64,000 nt of DNA from Sellimonas caecigallum (GTDB lineage Bacteria; Bacillota; Clostridia; Lachnospirales; Lachnospiraceae), in the NCBI RefSeq assembly GCF_045038405.1, contig NZ_CP173660.1:62001-126000 (forward strand), read 5' to 3'. Shown here piece by piece: positions 8,542-17,746 of this stretch. Each line of letters opens with the position of its first letter. Position 1 is the first letter of the stretch. The translations under genes and the position numbers were made by a program. The notes under the pieces were generated by a model. The model searched no databases. It was not told the DNA's origin and saw only the letters and a program-made list of their open reading frames with translations.

Positions 8542-10484
8542 AATTCTTGAAAATACCCTTTCTTAATTGACGTACTCTTTGTTTTCTCGCTGTATACAAG
8601 TGTAAACTCATCTCCAACAGAATTTTTCATCATTTCATAATAATTCTGATCAATTTCTGTATCTGTGGAAAGAATAATTGTCTGATCACTTGCATTTGGA
8701 AAATAGGTACTAATAATGGACGTTCTATGTTGAGAATCCAGTCTAGACAATGGCGTATCAATTATTACTGGTAATTTTTTCTTCGAACACAATGCAAGAG
8801 CCCACAAAATAGCAATTACCATAAGCTGCTTTTCTCCTGCTGAAAGGGACTCTTTTGATACTTCATTCCCATTTTCATCAAGATATTGCATATCTAGTGT
8901 TTCTGGATTCATCACAATTTCTTGAATTAGATTCTTTTTATTTGCAAGTTGCTTGTAACATTTCGTAATTGTAGCTCCTAAAGTACCAGTTTTTCTTCTC
9001 TGCAGTTCTACTGCATATGCCTCTAAAATACGAAGTGCAATATTCGAATATTTCATCATTCTTTCTGAATCATCATGAAGTTCAAGTTTTTGAAGAAAAA
9101 TCTCGATATCTCTACTGTACTCCGCACTCTTTGTTATTACTGTAGAATTTATAGAACTTCTTTCCTGCTGTAATCTGTTATATTCAACTTGTGCCTCAAC
9201 TAAATCTGCCTCTTTCGCTTTTATTTGATCATATATAGCCGTTAAATCTTTTTCATTTATATCCAATGTAAGATAACTCTCAACTGCATCTAATTGCTTT
9301 TTCAAATCAGCCTTATTTGCTAATAATGATTTTGTATTGTTCACGCTCTGTTGCAGCGTATTCTCTACTAAATCATTCATTTGAAATAACGCATGATCTG
9401 ACATTTCATATAATCTAGGGGCTGAATCTGCTTCTGTTTGTTTTCTAACATAGTCTACAAATATACGACTAGCTTCTATCGACTCTGGATATTGCATTTC
9501 AAAATCTGATAAATAGTCATCCATTTGTTCTAATGCTTGCTGCATGATAAAATCATTATGTTCATCCTCAGCCTGCAGTTTTATTTGACTAACAAGATCC
9601 CTTACAAGAAAAATAGGCAATTCTGTAGCAGCCATTCCAACTAATAGTTCAGCATTTTGTGCTATCCCTGTTTGAATCTGTGCTCTCTTTTGCATCAAAG
9701 ACTGTCGTTGTTCGAGCACAGCTCCTCCTTGAAGTTCATACTTTTTATGTAATTGTTCAAGCACTTCCTGAAGGTCTTCCACCTTTTTTGTTGCAATTGA
9801 TATTGATTCATCAATTTTCTCTAATTCAGAAATTGCTTGATCTCGTTCCTCTCGTAAAGTTTCTAAATGTTTATTGGATTCATCTGCTTTGTTATTTCTG
9901 TTGATTTTTTTCACTATGCGACCAAGATCGTTTTTCAAAACATCTAAAGTGGTCATTCCGAGCATTGAACGAATAGAGGCCTTCATTTGATCATCTGTTT
10001 TTGCCACTGCTAATTCAGCAATCTTTTCTCCATCAAAGAAATAAAAGCTAGATAATGCACTTGGAAGAATATTCTCTACAAACATAGCCCAATTCTGTGT
10101 TAAAAATTCGCTATATACACCGTTCTGTTGTACAGATATTTCTTCCTTTGTAATTCTTGAAAGAGCGTTCCATTCTCGTCTAACAAGATATGTATCATTT
10201 GAACTTTCATTTAATAAAAATTCAATTTCCACATAGCTGCTTTGACTCCGGCTATTATTGTTTACATATGAACGAAGATATTGATTATATGAGTTGTAAT
10301 CACTTTCTTTATATGCAATTGAATTTGCTCCGTACAAAGACAACAAAATTGCCTCCAAAAACGTAGTTTTTCCTCGTCCATTCATACCACCAATTAAGAC
10401 AATTGGTTTTTTACTAGCAAATTCAAATGTATTAGTTCCTGCATAAACACCAAAGTTATGCATAGTTAATCGATTGATTATCAT
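8538..10484 (-). CDS. dndD: DNA phosphorothioation ATPase DndD
   Basis: This 648-aa SMC/RecF-type ATPase is thought to open or nick DNA for sulfur incorporation. Walker A is GGMNGRGKTTF (residues 32-42). A long coiled coil occupies the middle (about 200-490). The ABC signature SLSAGEKQLMVIAILWALA and Walker B LPVIIDTPLSRLD follow near the C terminus. The family's usual start, MIINRLTMHNFGVYAG, is conserved. It overlaps dndC by four bases upstream and dndE by four bases downstream. All ATPase motifs look intact. Confidence 0.93.
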   Translation of the reverse strand: MIINRLTMHNFGVYAGTNTFEFASKKPIVLIGGMNGRGKTTFLEAILLSLYGANSIAYKESDYNSYNQYLRSYVNNNSRSQSSYVEIEFLLNESSNDTYLVRREWNALSRITKEEISVQQNGVYSEFLTQNWAMFVENILPSALSSFYFFDGEKIAELAVAKTDDQMKASIRSMLGMTTLDVLKNDLGRIVKKINRNNKADESNKHLETLREERDQAISELEKIDESISIATKKVEDLQEVLEQLHKKYELQGGAVLEQRQSLMQKRAQIQTGIAQNAELLVGMAATELPIFLVRDLVSQIKLQAEDEHNDFIMQQALEQMDDYLSDFEMQYPESIEASRIFVDYVRKQTEADSAPRLYEMSDHALFQMNDLVENTLQQSVNNTKSLLANKADLKKQLDAVESYLTLDINEKDLTAIYDQIKAKEADLVEAQVEYNRLQQERSSINSTVITKSAEYSRDIEIFLQKLELHDDSERMMKYSNIALRILEAYAVELQRRKTGTLGATITKCYKQLANKKNLIQEIVMNPETLDMQYLDENGNEVSKESLSAGEKQLMVIAILWALALCSKKKLPVIIDTPLSRLDSQHRTSIISTYFPNASDQTIILSTDTEIDQNYYEMMKNSVGDEFTLVYSEKTKSTSIKKGYFQEL

Positions 10485-11983
10485 TCTTCAGACTCCTCAT
10501 CTGTTTCTTCTGGCATCTGGTTTCCGTAATCCAAAAACTTTTCGTTATACTTTCCACCATATTCCTTTTTACGACAAACCTTTTCCATATAATACTGTGT
10601 AGCATCATCTTCATTTTTATAAAATGTCTTAGCAATAACTTTTTCCAGTTCCTCTATTATGCCTTTTCGCTGGTTCATACCAGCAGCATTACTTTCTACA
10701 TCAATAAGGCTATACATCATTTCAAATGCAAGTTCCTCATCTCCGTATAAGTCTGAGCAGACTTTCTTCAGAATATCCCACTCTTCTTTAGCGAAACCTT
10801 CAGCACAAATCCAATCTGGATCTTCAAATTCTTTACCCGTTACCTCAAAATAAATTCTTGGAACAGCATCATCAAATTCATGCTTTTCTAAAACCCAGAT
10901 TTTTCTTATCTCTCTCAATTCTTGAATTCTTATCAATTCAAGATTTTGAAACTCTTCAGGACCTGTTTCGTTAATATTCTTTTGAATCTCTAGAAGTCTT
11001 CTTAGCCATTGTTCTCGTACTTCTTTTTTATACGGCCCATGAAATAACTTTCTATAGTTACCTTGAAGATTTCCATGCATACGCCTAAAACTTCTTCGAT
11101 CTCTATCGCCTTCTTCATTGCCAAACTCATTTCGAAATTCAAGAAGCTGTGTCATCCACTCTTTCTCATCATCATTTGCAATCATAGCTTCCATCGATTT
11201 GTCTTTTTCTACCATGGTGCAAACCCAACATCCAAAACGACTTTTTCCACAAGAAGGCAAATCCTTGTCCACCATGATCGGACATTCATTATCGGCCGTG
11301 GCACCCTTATACATCGTTAAGAGTTCCATATTCGAATATCCCCATGGATTTTTATATTGCATTAAAAATGCCCATACATCGTCATCGGTCCATGCCTCTA
11401 ATGGAGAAAATACGAGTTCATTTGCCAGTGTAGGATTTGGACTGAGTAACTCTCTTACTCTTTTCTTTTCCAAATTTGTCATTGTCTGATTTCTTCTCGA
11501 ACTTTCAGCTTTTCTTGTTCCTAAAACAAGAATGACTTCCCCATGCTCTGCAATCTTATTTTTTATAAAATTATTAACTGGCTGAATTTTTAGTCTATCT
11601 GTACACCATCTATATTTCATTCTTGGAAATGGATATCCTCTTCCAATCAGATTTACCCAAAATGTATTATTGTATTCTGGAATTAGTTTTTCAGGAACGA
11701 ACGGTAACTTCTTTTCTTTTGCAGCTTTTCTCATTGAATCTAACGATTTTTCAACCCATTTTGATACGACCGGTGACTCTACAAGTGTATCTGTATTCAT
11801 AATGTGGATAGGTTTAACTCGTTGTCTTTCTGGTAAGCCTTCCATAGCAATCCAAACAAGCTGTAGTGCTGCCGTGCTATCCTTTCCTCCTGAATATCCA
11901 ATCATCCACGGTATATCATCTGATAAATACAGATTTTGAATAGTTTTGATTAATCTATTTATTATTTCTTTACTGATTGCCAT
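10481..11983 (-). CDS. dndC: DNA phosphorothioation sulfurtransferase DndC
   Basis: DndC is a PAPS-reductase-like ATP pyrophosphatase with an iron-sulfur cluster that activates the DNA phosphate for sulfur insertion. The 500-aa product has the PP-loop SGGKDS at residues 31-36. Cysteines lie in YRWCTDRLK (C127), NECPIM (C234) and CGKSRFGCWVC (C245, C252, C255), consistent with the cluster ligands. The C-terminal third is charged and helical. It starts 17 bp downstream of dndB and overlaps dndD by four bases. Confidence 0.94.
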   Translation of the reverse strand: MAISKEIINRLIKTIQNLYLSDDIPWMIGYSGGKDSTAALQLVWIAMEGLPERQRVKPIHIMNTDTLVESPVVSKWVEKSLDSMRKAAKEKKLPFVPEKLIPEYNNTFWVNLIGRGYPFPRMKYRWCTDRLKIQPVNNFIKNKIAEHGEVILVLGTRKAESSRRNQTMTNLEKKRVRELLSPNPTLANELVFSPLEAWTDDDVWAFLMQYKNPWGYSNMELLTMYKGATADNECPIMVDKDLPSCGKSRFGCWVCTMVEKDKSMEAMIANDDEKEWMTQLLEFRNEFGNEEGDRDRRSFRRMHGNLQGNYRKLFHGPYKKEVREQWLRRLLEIQKNINETGPEEFQNLELIRIQELREIRKIWVLEKHEFDDAVPRIYFEVTGKEFEDPDWICAEGFAKEEWDILKKVCSDLYGDEELAFEMMYSLIDVESNAAGMNQRKGIIEELEKVIAKTFYKNEDDATQYYMEKVCRKKEYGGKYNEKFLDYGNQMPEETDEESEE

Positions 11984-11999
11984 TTTTCACTCCTGTTGA

Positions 12000-13067
12000 T
12001 TAGCCTACTATTTTTTTCAACTTTTCTTCAGCCATTTGTTCTTCTTTAGACAGCGGTAGTTTCATCACTTTTTTTATTACATTTGAAATTAATAGTGCTG
12101 CTCTTTTATTTGTAATTATTCTTCCGTTCTCGCTAATAGCTCTTAGATGCCATATACTTGCACTACGATTCCAATTAATCTCTTTCAATATTTCTAGATA
12201 TTTCTGCATATCCAAGTCTGAATTAGAATAGAAATAATTCCCCACTCTTCCCAGTGCTTGAATCACTATATTTTGTGTTGCAATGTACTGTTCTCTTAAA
12301 TCCACCTTAGTAATTTCTTTGTTCGATAACTCCTGCCAAGGAAGCATATTAGCAACAACCATTTCCCAGTATGTTGTGAGAAAATCCTCAGTTTTATCCT
12401 CTATTTTCCCGCCTACAACAATCTTGTTTGCAGAATATATAGTATTTAAAGTAAATAATTTCGAAGAAAACTTGCCTAAGATATCTTTTTCTTTATCAGT
12501 ATAAGTATTTAAAAATTCTATTTTCCATATTATATTTCTTGTAATCACAGCCATTTCGTCACGCGAATCATACAATTCCGAAATAGAATTAGACGTTTTT
12601 ACAGCATTTTTATTTAAATCTGTAAAAATCTGTTGACTACGTGCCAACCCTTTGTCTGCAAAAAAAACAATTGATATGGTCTCGTCCCCTAATGAAGGAT
12701 CTTCTCTCATTGCCTCTAAGATTGAAGACTTTCTATGCTGACCATCGTTAATTAAAAATTTCGCATCCATTGACACTTCCAAAGTACCTGCATCTTGATT
12801 AGAATTATCTGCTTTAAAGCAAAAGTCCCCATCGATCGATGCAGCTAACGCAGAGAACACATAAGAATCTCTGTTGTCCAATATATATTTGCTTATTACC
12901 GGTATCCTAGCTTCATTCAGCTTCCTTTGTGCTCTATATTCCGGAAGAACGTACTCGTCATCAATCGGAAATAGACGTGGTAACATTTTCAAAGGAACCA
13001 TTGCAATAAAATATTCTCTTTTTGCTTGAATCCCTCTAACAACAGGGAACTTATATACATAATCCAT
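12000..13067 (-). CDS. dndB: DNA phosphorothioation regulator DndB (DGQHR domain)
   Basis: The 355-aa protein contains the family signature NDGQHR (D108-R112) with a downstream FADKGL...RSQQIFTDLNKNAV region, both hallmarks of DndB/DGQHR proteins. In characterised systems DndB is not required for modification; it binds the dnd promoter and represses the operon. Here it is separated from the upstream gene by a 111-bp gap holding a perfect 44-bp palindrome, the only sizeable gap between the operon's first gene and kwaA. That suggests a second, DndB-responsive promoter for the modification half. Confidence 0.92.
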   Translation of the reverse strand: MDYVYKFPVVRGIQAKREYFIAMVPLKMLPRLFPIDDEYVLPEYRAQRKLNEARIPVISKYILDNRDSYVFSALAASIDGDFCFKADNSNQDAGTLEVSMDAKFLINDGQHRKSSILEAMREDPSLGDETISIVFFADKGLARSQQIFTDLNKNAVKTSNSISELYDSRDEMAVITRNIIWKIEFLNTYTDKEKDILGKFSSKLFTLNTIYSANKIVVGGKIEDKTEDFLTTYWEMVVANMLPWQELSNKEITKVDLREQYIATQNIVIQALGRVGNYFYSNSDLDMQKYLEILKEINWNRSASIWHLRAISENGRIITNKRAALLISNVIKKVMKLPLSKEEQMAEEKLKKIVG

Positions 13068-13084
13068 TTTTATCTCCGTGAACC

Positions 13085-13128
13085 AAATAAAGATATACTT
13101 AAGTAGCTACTTAAGTATATCTTTATTT
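13085..13128. promoter_or_regulatory. 44-bp perfect palindrome upstream of dndB
   Basis: Each 22-bp arm (13085-13106 and 13107-13128) is an exact inverse of the other, centred on TAGCTA. It sits 18 bp before the dndB ATG and after the end of the 225-aa gene. On the minus strand the arm ends in TTTATTT, so a hairpin terminator role is possible, but the stem is AT-rich and lacks the GC base of a good terminator. An operator for a dimeric repressor such as DndB is at least as likely. Confidence 0.7.
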
Positions 13129-13178
13129 TTGTTAATAGTCAATCTTATGCTTCTTTTTTACTAAAAAAGCCTGCAAAA

Positions 13179-13856
13179 CTAACCCCTTCTACTTCCTCCA
13201 ACAAAAGAAAGTTTTACTCGTCTATCCAATGATTCATCCCTTAACCATCGCAATACATTTTCATCTAAATCCGTAACTGTTGCTTTTCCATTATTCATCT
13301 TCTGTAAGAAGGCAATTATTTGTTGATCTAATCCTAATCCATCAATCAAATCTTTTGCTTCTGCAAGGCTCTGATTCATTGCTTTAAAATCCCCAATGCT
13401 GGTTGTCCAAGAAGCTCCCTTGGCAATCCCATCTAGACATTTAGCCACTTTTTCTGTATCAATCCCTGAGATAACCTGCAACGTACTTTTGGTTGAATTG
13501 GTCATAGATGAATAATGCTTTGCCCAATCTTTCTTGATATTCTGCTGTACAGTTTTATGAGCATTTTCTACCTGTGAAATAGGATCCTTTTCAGCAAAAC
13601 CAGATTTAACAATGCCTTTACTCTCTTCCAACAGACTTTCTAATTCTATGAGAATCTGATCATTTAATTGAAACTGCATTTTTTCCTTTGTATACTGCAG
13701 TGCCAACATCAATGAATGAATTTGACTAGTCAGTACACTAAATCGTTGATCTAGTGCTTCCTGAGCGGCTTTATTATCTCTTCTTTCTTCACGCTGACGC
13801 AGATCCTTCATATCCTTTATACTTTTGTCCAGAATATCTATCATCATTGCCATCAC
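13179..13856 (-). CDS. Coiled-coil protein of the phosphorothioate locus, function unknown
   Basis: I do not recognise this 225-aa protein. It is highly charged and helical, with a probable coiled coil over residues 8-80 (KDMKDLRQREERRDNKAAQE). A glycine-containing middle follows (SGIDTEKVAKCLDGIAKGAS), and the tail is basic (RRVKLSFVGGSRRG). It has no membrane segment and no enzyme motif. Its start overlaps the stop of the 1033-aa ATPase by four bases, so it is probably a partner of that ATPase. It is the last gene before the palindrome and dndB, which places it with the effector module rather than with the modification genes. Of the near-adjacent ATG codons, 13856 is the one that gives the ATGA overlap. 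Confidence 0.6.
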   Translation of the reverse strand: MMAMMIDILDKSIKDMKDLRQREERRDNKAAQEALDQRFSVLTSQIHSLMLALQYTKEKMQFQLNDQILIELESLLEESKGIVKSGFAEKDPISQVENAHKTVQQNIKKDWAKHYSSMTNSTKSTLQVISGIDTEKVAKCLDGIAKGASWTTSIGDFKAMNQSLAEAKDLIDGLGLDQQIIAFLQKMNNGKATVTDLDENVLRWLRDESLDRRVKLSFVGGSRRG

Positions 13857-16800
13857 CGTAACACTCCTATCACATCCATATCACTTGCAATTACTGATAA
13901 TTCAGTTTTATAGTGAGTTCCGCTCTCTTCATCAGTCTCACTATTGCCCAGCAAGCTCTTTCTACTACTAATTTGTTTGTTTGCTTCTGAAATATCTTTT
14001 TCCACTTGCTTAATCAATTCTATCAGCGGCTGAATAACCCCTACTGGATCCCCTGAAAATGCCATGAGAATTGTGAGCGGATCATCCTCATCCAGCACTC
14101 TAGTGATATCTCCAATTGCCTTTGCAATTTGTTTGATGGCTTTTTTTACTCCATCCACAGCAACCGCCTTAATATTAATTTGCGTTTCATCTATTTCTTT
14201 ATAGAACTGATTTACTTTTACCAATAATGCATCGATATCCTCTTCTTCTACTTCATCATCATCAAAACAATCATACACTATTTGAATTGCCTTCTTCGCA
14301 ATATCAATTTCAGCATTTGCTACATTTTCTATTCTACTTACAATGTCATTTAGAAATGAATATGTGTCTTTTCGTAATTTAACTTTATCATCTAGCTGAA
14401 AATCCTCTTCTGGAATCTGCAATTTATTAGTCTTAGCTTTCCTAATTGTTTTTGAAAGGTTAATTGCATCTAATACTACAACATTACCAGCTGCACTTCC
14501 TTGCAAGAGATTAAAATACTGACGCACAGTTTCTCTATTGATAATATCTGCATCTCTTTGGTGCATAACAGCTAACAATGCGTTCCACTCATTTGAATGC
14601 CATGTATTCTTATTCTTTGCCAGATGATTACAAAAAATATAATCAGCAGTTAAATTACCAAGTGATTTTTCTCGATACTCTCCATTCAAGATTAATCGAT
14701 ACATTTCTGCGGTCACTGCAGCCTCAATATACTTTGTATCATTTTTATCATCATACTGAGTTACTGCCTTCACAATCTGTTTCTTAATTCTTGCAGTCCA
14801 AGAAGTAATTACATAAGCGTCAAAATCAGATCCTACATATTCCCAGCTTTGATTACCAAATTCTCTCCATCTAATAAATGCATTAATAACATTTAATGAA
14901 TCCCAGTTTGCGGGTAATACATAATAGCCATTTCCCTTTGTTTGATTTTCCAAAGCAACCAGCTTATATTTAGAGGCCTTTCCACTTATTGACGCTTTTA
15001 CTTTTGCAACATTATCCATAGATACGCCTTCGGCTTGCCAATTGATTGCTGATATAAGAAAATCTCCCATATCTTCTCGGGCAGTACGAATTGTACCTTC
15101 TGCGCCACCTGTAGTAGATAGGTTAATAGGCATACCATTAGCCCACTGAGTTAACTTAACGTTAGCATCATCAAGCTTTTTCTGTTTTTCTGGTGGTATA
15201 GCAGGTATATTACTCGGCTCACCTGAAGGACCAGCACCTTGTGGAGGAATTTCCGGCTCTATATTGGGCGTTGGTTTTATCCCACTACCAGAATCTGCCT
15301 TCTGTAAATTAACTACTGGCATTCCAAATTCTTCATATATATATGTAGGTAATCCCGCTATATATGTTATCGAGTCATAAGTGAATTCTTTTGCTTCATT
15401 ATTTCCCCAAATACTCATAAAACAGAACACACGATCCGCAAGTTCCTCATCCTGAATCTGATTATGTACCATAAAATTAAGCGTTGTATTAATGTTCACT
15501 AAAGCATATTTTTTACTAGGGAAATTCGTCTCATTATAAAGCAAGTCACTTACAACCGGCTCAATGATATCTCTGATAATATATCTTGGTGTTTGATGTC
15601 CTTTTGTTAATTCATTTTTATACAAGTATTTAATACTATTTTTTGTAAACGGATATAAACACAATTTTTTTCCATGTGGAATATCGATATATTCCCAATC
15701 ATTGCCTTGAGCTACCTCATGAACTGGATATTCGCCCGGAAGAGCCTTATTGTTTACCCACTCTGATATTCTATCAACAGGTAATGACATTGCATTTATG
15801 TATCTGCCTACGAACTCATACAATCCACTTTCATCGAAAACATCATCTGGAATATATACATATTGCGTTACACGATCGCGATGATTCTGTCGAAAACAAT
15901 CGTTAATATACGCATTTGTTCCTCCTACTACAGATGAAATTCGACAAATATCACGGTCATTATGTTCCTCCATCAACGCATTCAAAAGCGCATTATCTAC
16001 CCCAGTAAAGGAAGTAACATCTTCAATAAAAAGAGTCAAATTTTTCCCAATACGGTAGAGTTCTTTTCGAATATCCATGAATACTTGTTCAAAGTCTCCT
16101 GGCTCAATGCCAGCACATCGTTGAATAACAATCTCGACAAATTGATTAAGGTAATCACTAAATTTTTTAGCATCCTCCATTGCATCATTCGCCATAAGAA
16201 CTCTGGCCATTTTATCCGCTTTCGGATCAGCTCCAGCTTGTTGCATATCATCATACAAATCCACAGACACTATAAAGTCCTCTGGCTTAAACTGAGCAAT
16301 AGTATCCAAATCCACAAACGAATTTTCTGCAACCTTAGAATAGATCCTTTCAATCGGACCTCCTGATCTCATCATGTAATCATGAATCGTCTCATTATTA
16401 AAAAATGCAACCAATCTTTTTCGCTTTATATTATTCAGCTGAATCTCGTATTCGTCATCATCATTATTAATCTCAATAATGAAATTATGATAAATCATAT
16501 CTTTCAGTTTATCTTCCGGAACAGCCGCAGAAGCGTTTGCTAGACGCTTAATAATCTCTTTATTTCCGATATCCTGAACCTCTGGTTTGTCCAGCAGCTG
16601 ACGAATCGTTCCCTTTAACGTATTATCGCTTCGTCGAATAAATAGAACCACTTCATCATCTGGGCGATCCGCTTTATAACGTGCCTCAAACCATCGAATC
16701 AAGTGCGACTTTCCCGTTCCGCTCTGTCCATAAACAACAATGAACTGATGTTTATTGGAAGGGTTTACAATGAATTTTTTGTAAATATCTTCTTCAGACG

Positions 16801-16954
16801 TATACTTTTCAGAAGTGGGAACAAATTCAAATTGATTGAGCATCACCAATTTCTTTATCGCAACATGTGTTGCTAAAAAGTCGCCTTGAGAAGCTGTAAT
16901 GGAATCTGGTTTGACAACTGATGCCAACCTATCTTTTGCTATTGCTATATCCAT
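13853..16954 (-). CDS. Large P-loop ATPase of effector module (DpdH/Pbe-like)
   Basis: The 1033-aa protein has an N-terminal AAA-type domain with Walker A VVYGQSGTGKSHL (G76-S83) and a probable Walker B NLTLFIEDVTSF near residue 315. A proline-rich linker sits near residues 565-600 (IPPQGAGPSGEPSNIPAIPP). A long helical C-terminal half runs into coiled coil. By size, order and neighbours (followed upstream by a ~260-aa protein, a RecQ-like helicase and a SNF2 helicase) it corresponds to DpdH of DNA 7-deazaguanine islands, or to the ATPase of the pbeABCD set found with dndCDEA. That is a positional inference; I cannot align them here. It is not the DptF ATPase of dndFGH-type restriction as far as I can judge. 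Start at 16954 follows the previous gene by eight bases. Confidence 0.65.
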   Translation of the reverse strand: MDIAIAKDRLASVVKPDSITASQGDFLATHVAIKKLVMLNQFEFVPTSEKYTSEEDIYKKFIVNPSNKHQFIVVYGQSGTGKSHLIRWFEARYKADRPDDEVVLFIRRSDNTLKGTIRQLLDKPEVQDIGNKEIIKRLANASAAVPEDKLKDMIYHNFIIEINNDDDEYEIQLNNIKRKRLVAFFNNETIHDYMMRSGGPIERIYSKVAENSFVDLDTIAQFKPEDFIVSVDLYDDMQQAGADPKADKMARVLMANDAMEDAKKFSDYLNQFVEIVIQRCAGIEPGDFEQVFMDIRKELYRIGKNLTLFIEDVTSFTGVDNALLNALMEEHNDRDICRISSVVGGTNAYINDCFRQNHRDRVTQYVYIPDDVFDESGLYEFVGRYINAMSLPVDRISEWVNNKALPGEYPVHEVAQGNDWEYIDIPHGKKLCLYPFTKNSIKYLYKNELTKGHQTPRYIIRDIIEPVVSDLLYNETNFPSKKYALVNINTTLNFMVHNQIQDEELADRVFCFMSIWGNNEAKEFTYDSITYIAGLPTYIYEEFGMPVVNLQKADSGSGIKPTPNIEPEIPPQGAGPSGEPSNIPAIPPEKQKKLDDANVKLTQWANGMPINLSTTGGAEGTIRTAREDMGDFLISAINWQAEGVSMDNVAKVKASISGKASKYKLVALENQTKGNGYYVLPANWDSLNVINAFIRWREFGNQSWEYVGSDFDAYVITSWTARIKKQIVKAVTQYDDKNDTKYIEAAVTAEMYRLILNGEYREKSLGNLTADYIFCNHLAKNKNTWHSNEWNALLAVMHQRDADIINRETVRQYFNLLQGSAAGNVVVLDAINLSKTIRKAKTNKLQIPEEDFQLDDKVKLRKDTYSFLNDIVSRIENVANAEIDIAKKAIQIVYDCFDDDEVEEEDIDALLVKVNQFYKEIDETQINIKAVAVDGVKKAIKQIAKAIGDITRVLDEDDPLTILMAFSGDPVGVIQPLIELIKQVEKDISEANKQISSRKSLLGNSETDEESGTHYKTELSVIASDMDVIGVLR

Positions 16955-16962
16955 ATTTCCCC

Positions 16963-17742
16963 CTACTTCAACACTGTAATATTTGTAACTGTTTCATTTG
17001 CACTAAGTGCATCTACGTGATACAAATTCCATGTATCTTCCTGGTCTAAAATGTATTCCATTCGAATAGCACCTGCATCCTGCAGTGTTCTTAGCCCATT
17101 AGATACTCCAAAGCTAAACTTTTTAGTACCGTTTGAAGAATCAATAATAATATCTGAATGCGGGCGAAGTTTCTCTAAAAATTCCGCGATAGAATATCTC
17201 TTATTCTTTTCAAATTCGGCTTCAGAAATAATATCCTGTAAAAATGTGTCCGCATTAGGAATAACAAACATATCCTGAAGATATCCGAAACCAAGATATG
17301 ATGCCCAAAATCTCCACGCACGCATTGCCATACTGTCTACCGAAATACCAGTTTTTAGCGTCATAAGCGAAGCCATATTTGCCACATTCTGTTCACCGTG
17401 CAATATTTCTTCTCCCATATCAAAATATGCCTTCGTCACTTTATAAAACTGCCCTTCACGAAACTGATTTAGCTGTCCATTGATATAGGAACGCATAGTA
17501 TCCATGTTTTTCAATACAGACGCATCAACCGCTACAGATAAAACGTTGTCTGTAACGGTAATTAATTGTAATTCTTCCGCAGCATTTCTATAATCATTAT
17601 AGTAGCTTGATTTTTGGTTCAAGTAAGACGGCTCCATCTTCTCTTTAACTTCTGAGGTAGACATTGCCTTCTTCCCCACTATTTTACACAGTGTGTATAC
17701 ACGCTCCGGAATAGCTGGTGTCACCATCTTATTTTGAAACAT
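16963..17742 (-). CDS. Winged-helix-like protein of effector module (DpdG-like position)
   Basis: This 259-aa protein shows two regions that read as winged-helix DNA-binding folds: residues 10-70 (PERVYTLCKIVGKKAMSTSE ...) and 190-240 (RYSIAEFLEKLRPHSDIIID then LRTLQDAGAIRMEY). No catalytic motif is visible. It lies between the RecQ-like helicase and the large ATPase with gaps of four and eight bases. Its position and size match DpdG in the DpdE-F-G-H gene set. It may recognise modified or unmodified DNA for the helicases, but nothing in the sequence proves that. Confidence 0.55.
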   Translation of the reverse strand: MFQNKMVTPAIPERVYTLCKIVGKKAMSTSEVKEKMEPSYLNQKSSYYNDYRNAAEELQLITVTDNVLSVAVDASVLKNMDTMRSYINGQLNQFREGQFYKVTKAYFDMGEEILHGEQNVANMASLMTLKTGISVDSMAMRAWRFWASYLGFGYLQDMFVIPNADTFLQDIISEAEFEKNKRYSIAEFLEKLRPHSDIIIDSSNGTKKFSFGVSNGLRTLQDAGAIRMEYILDQEDTWNLYHVDALSANETVTNITVLK

Positions 17743-17746
17743 TTTT

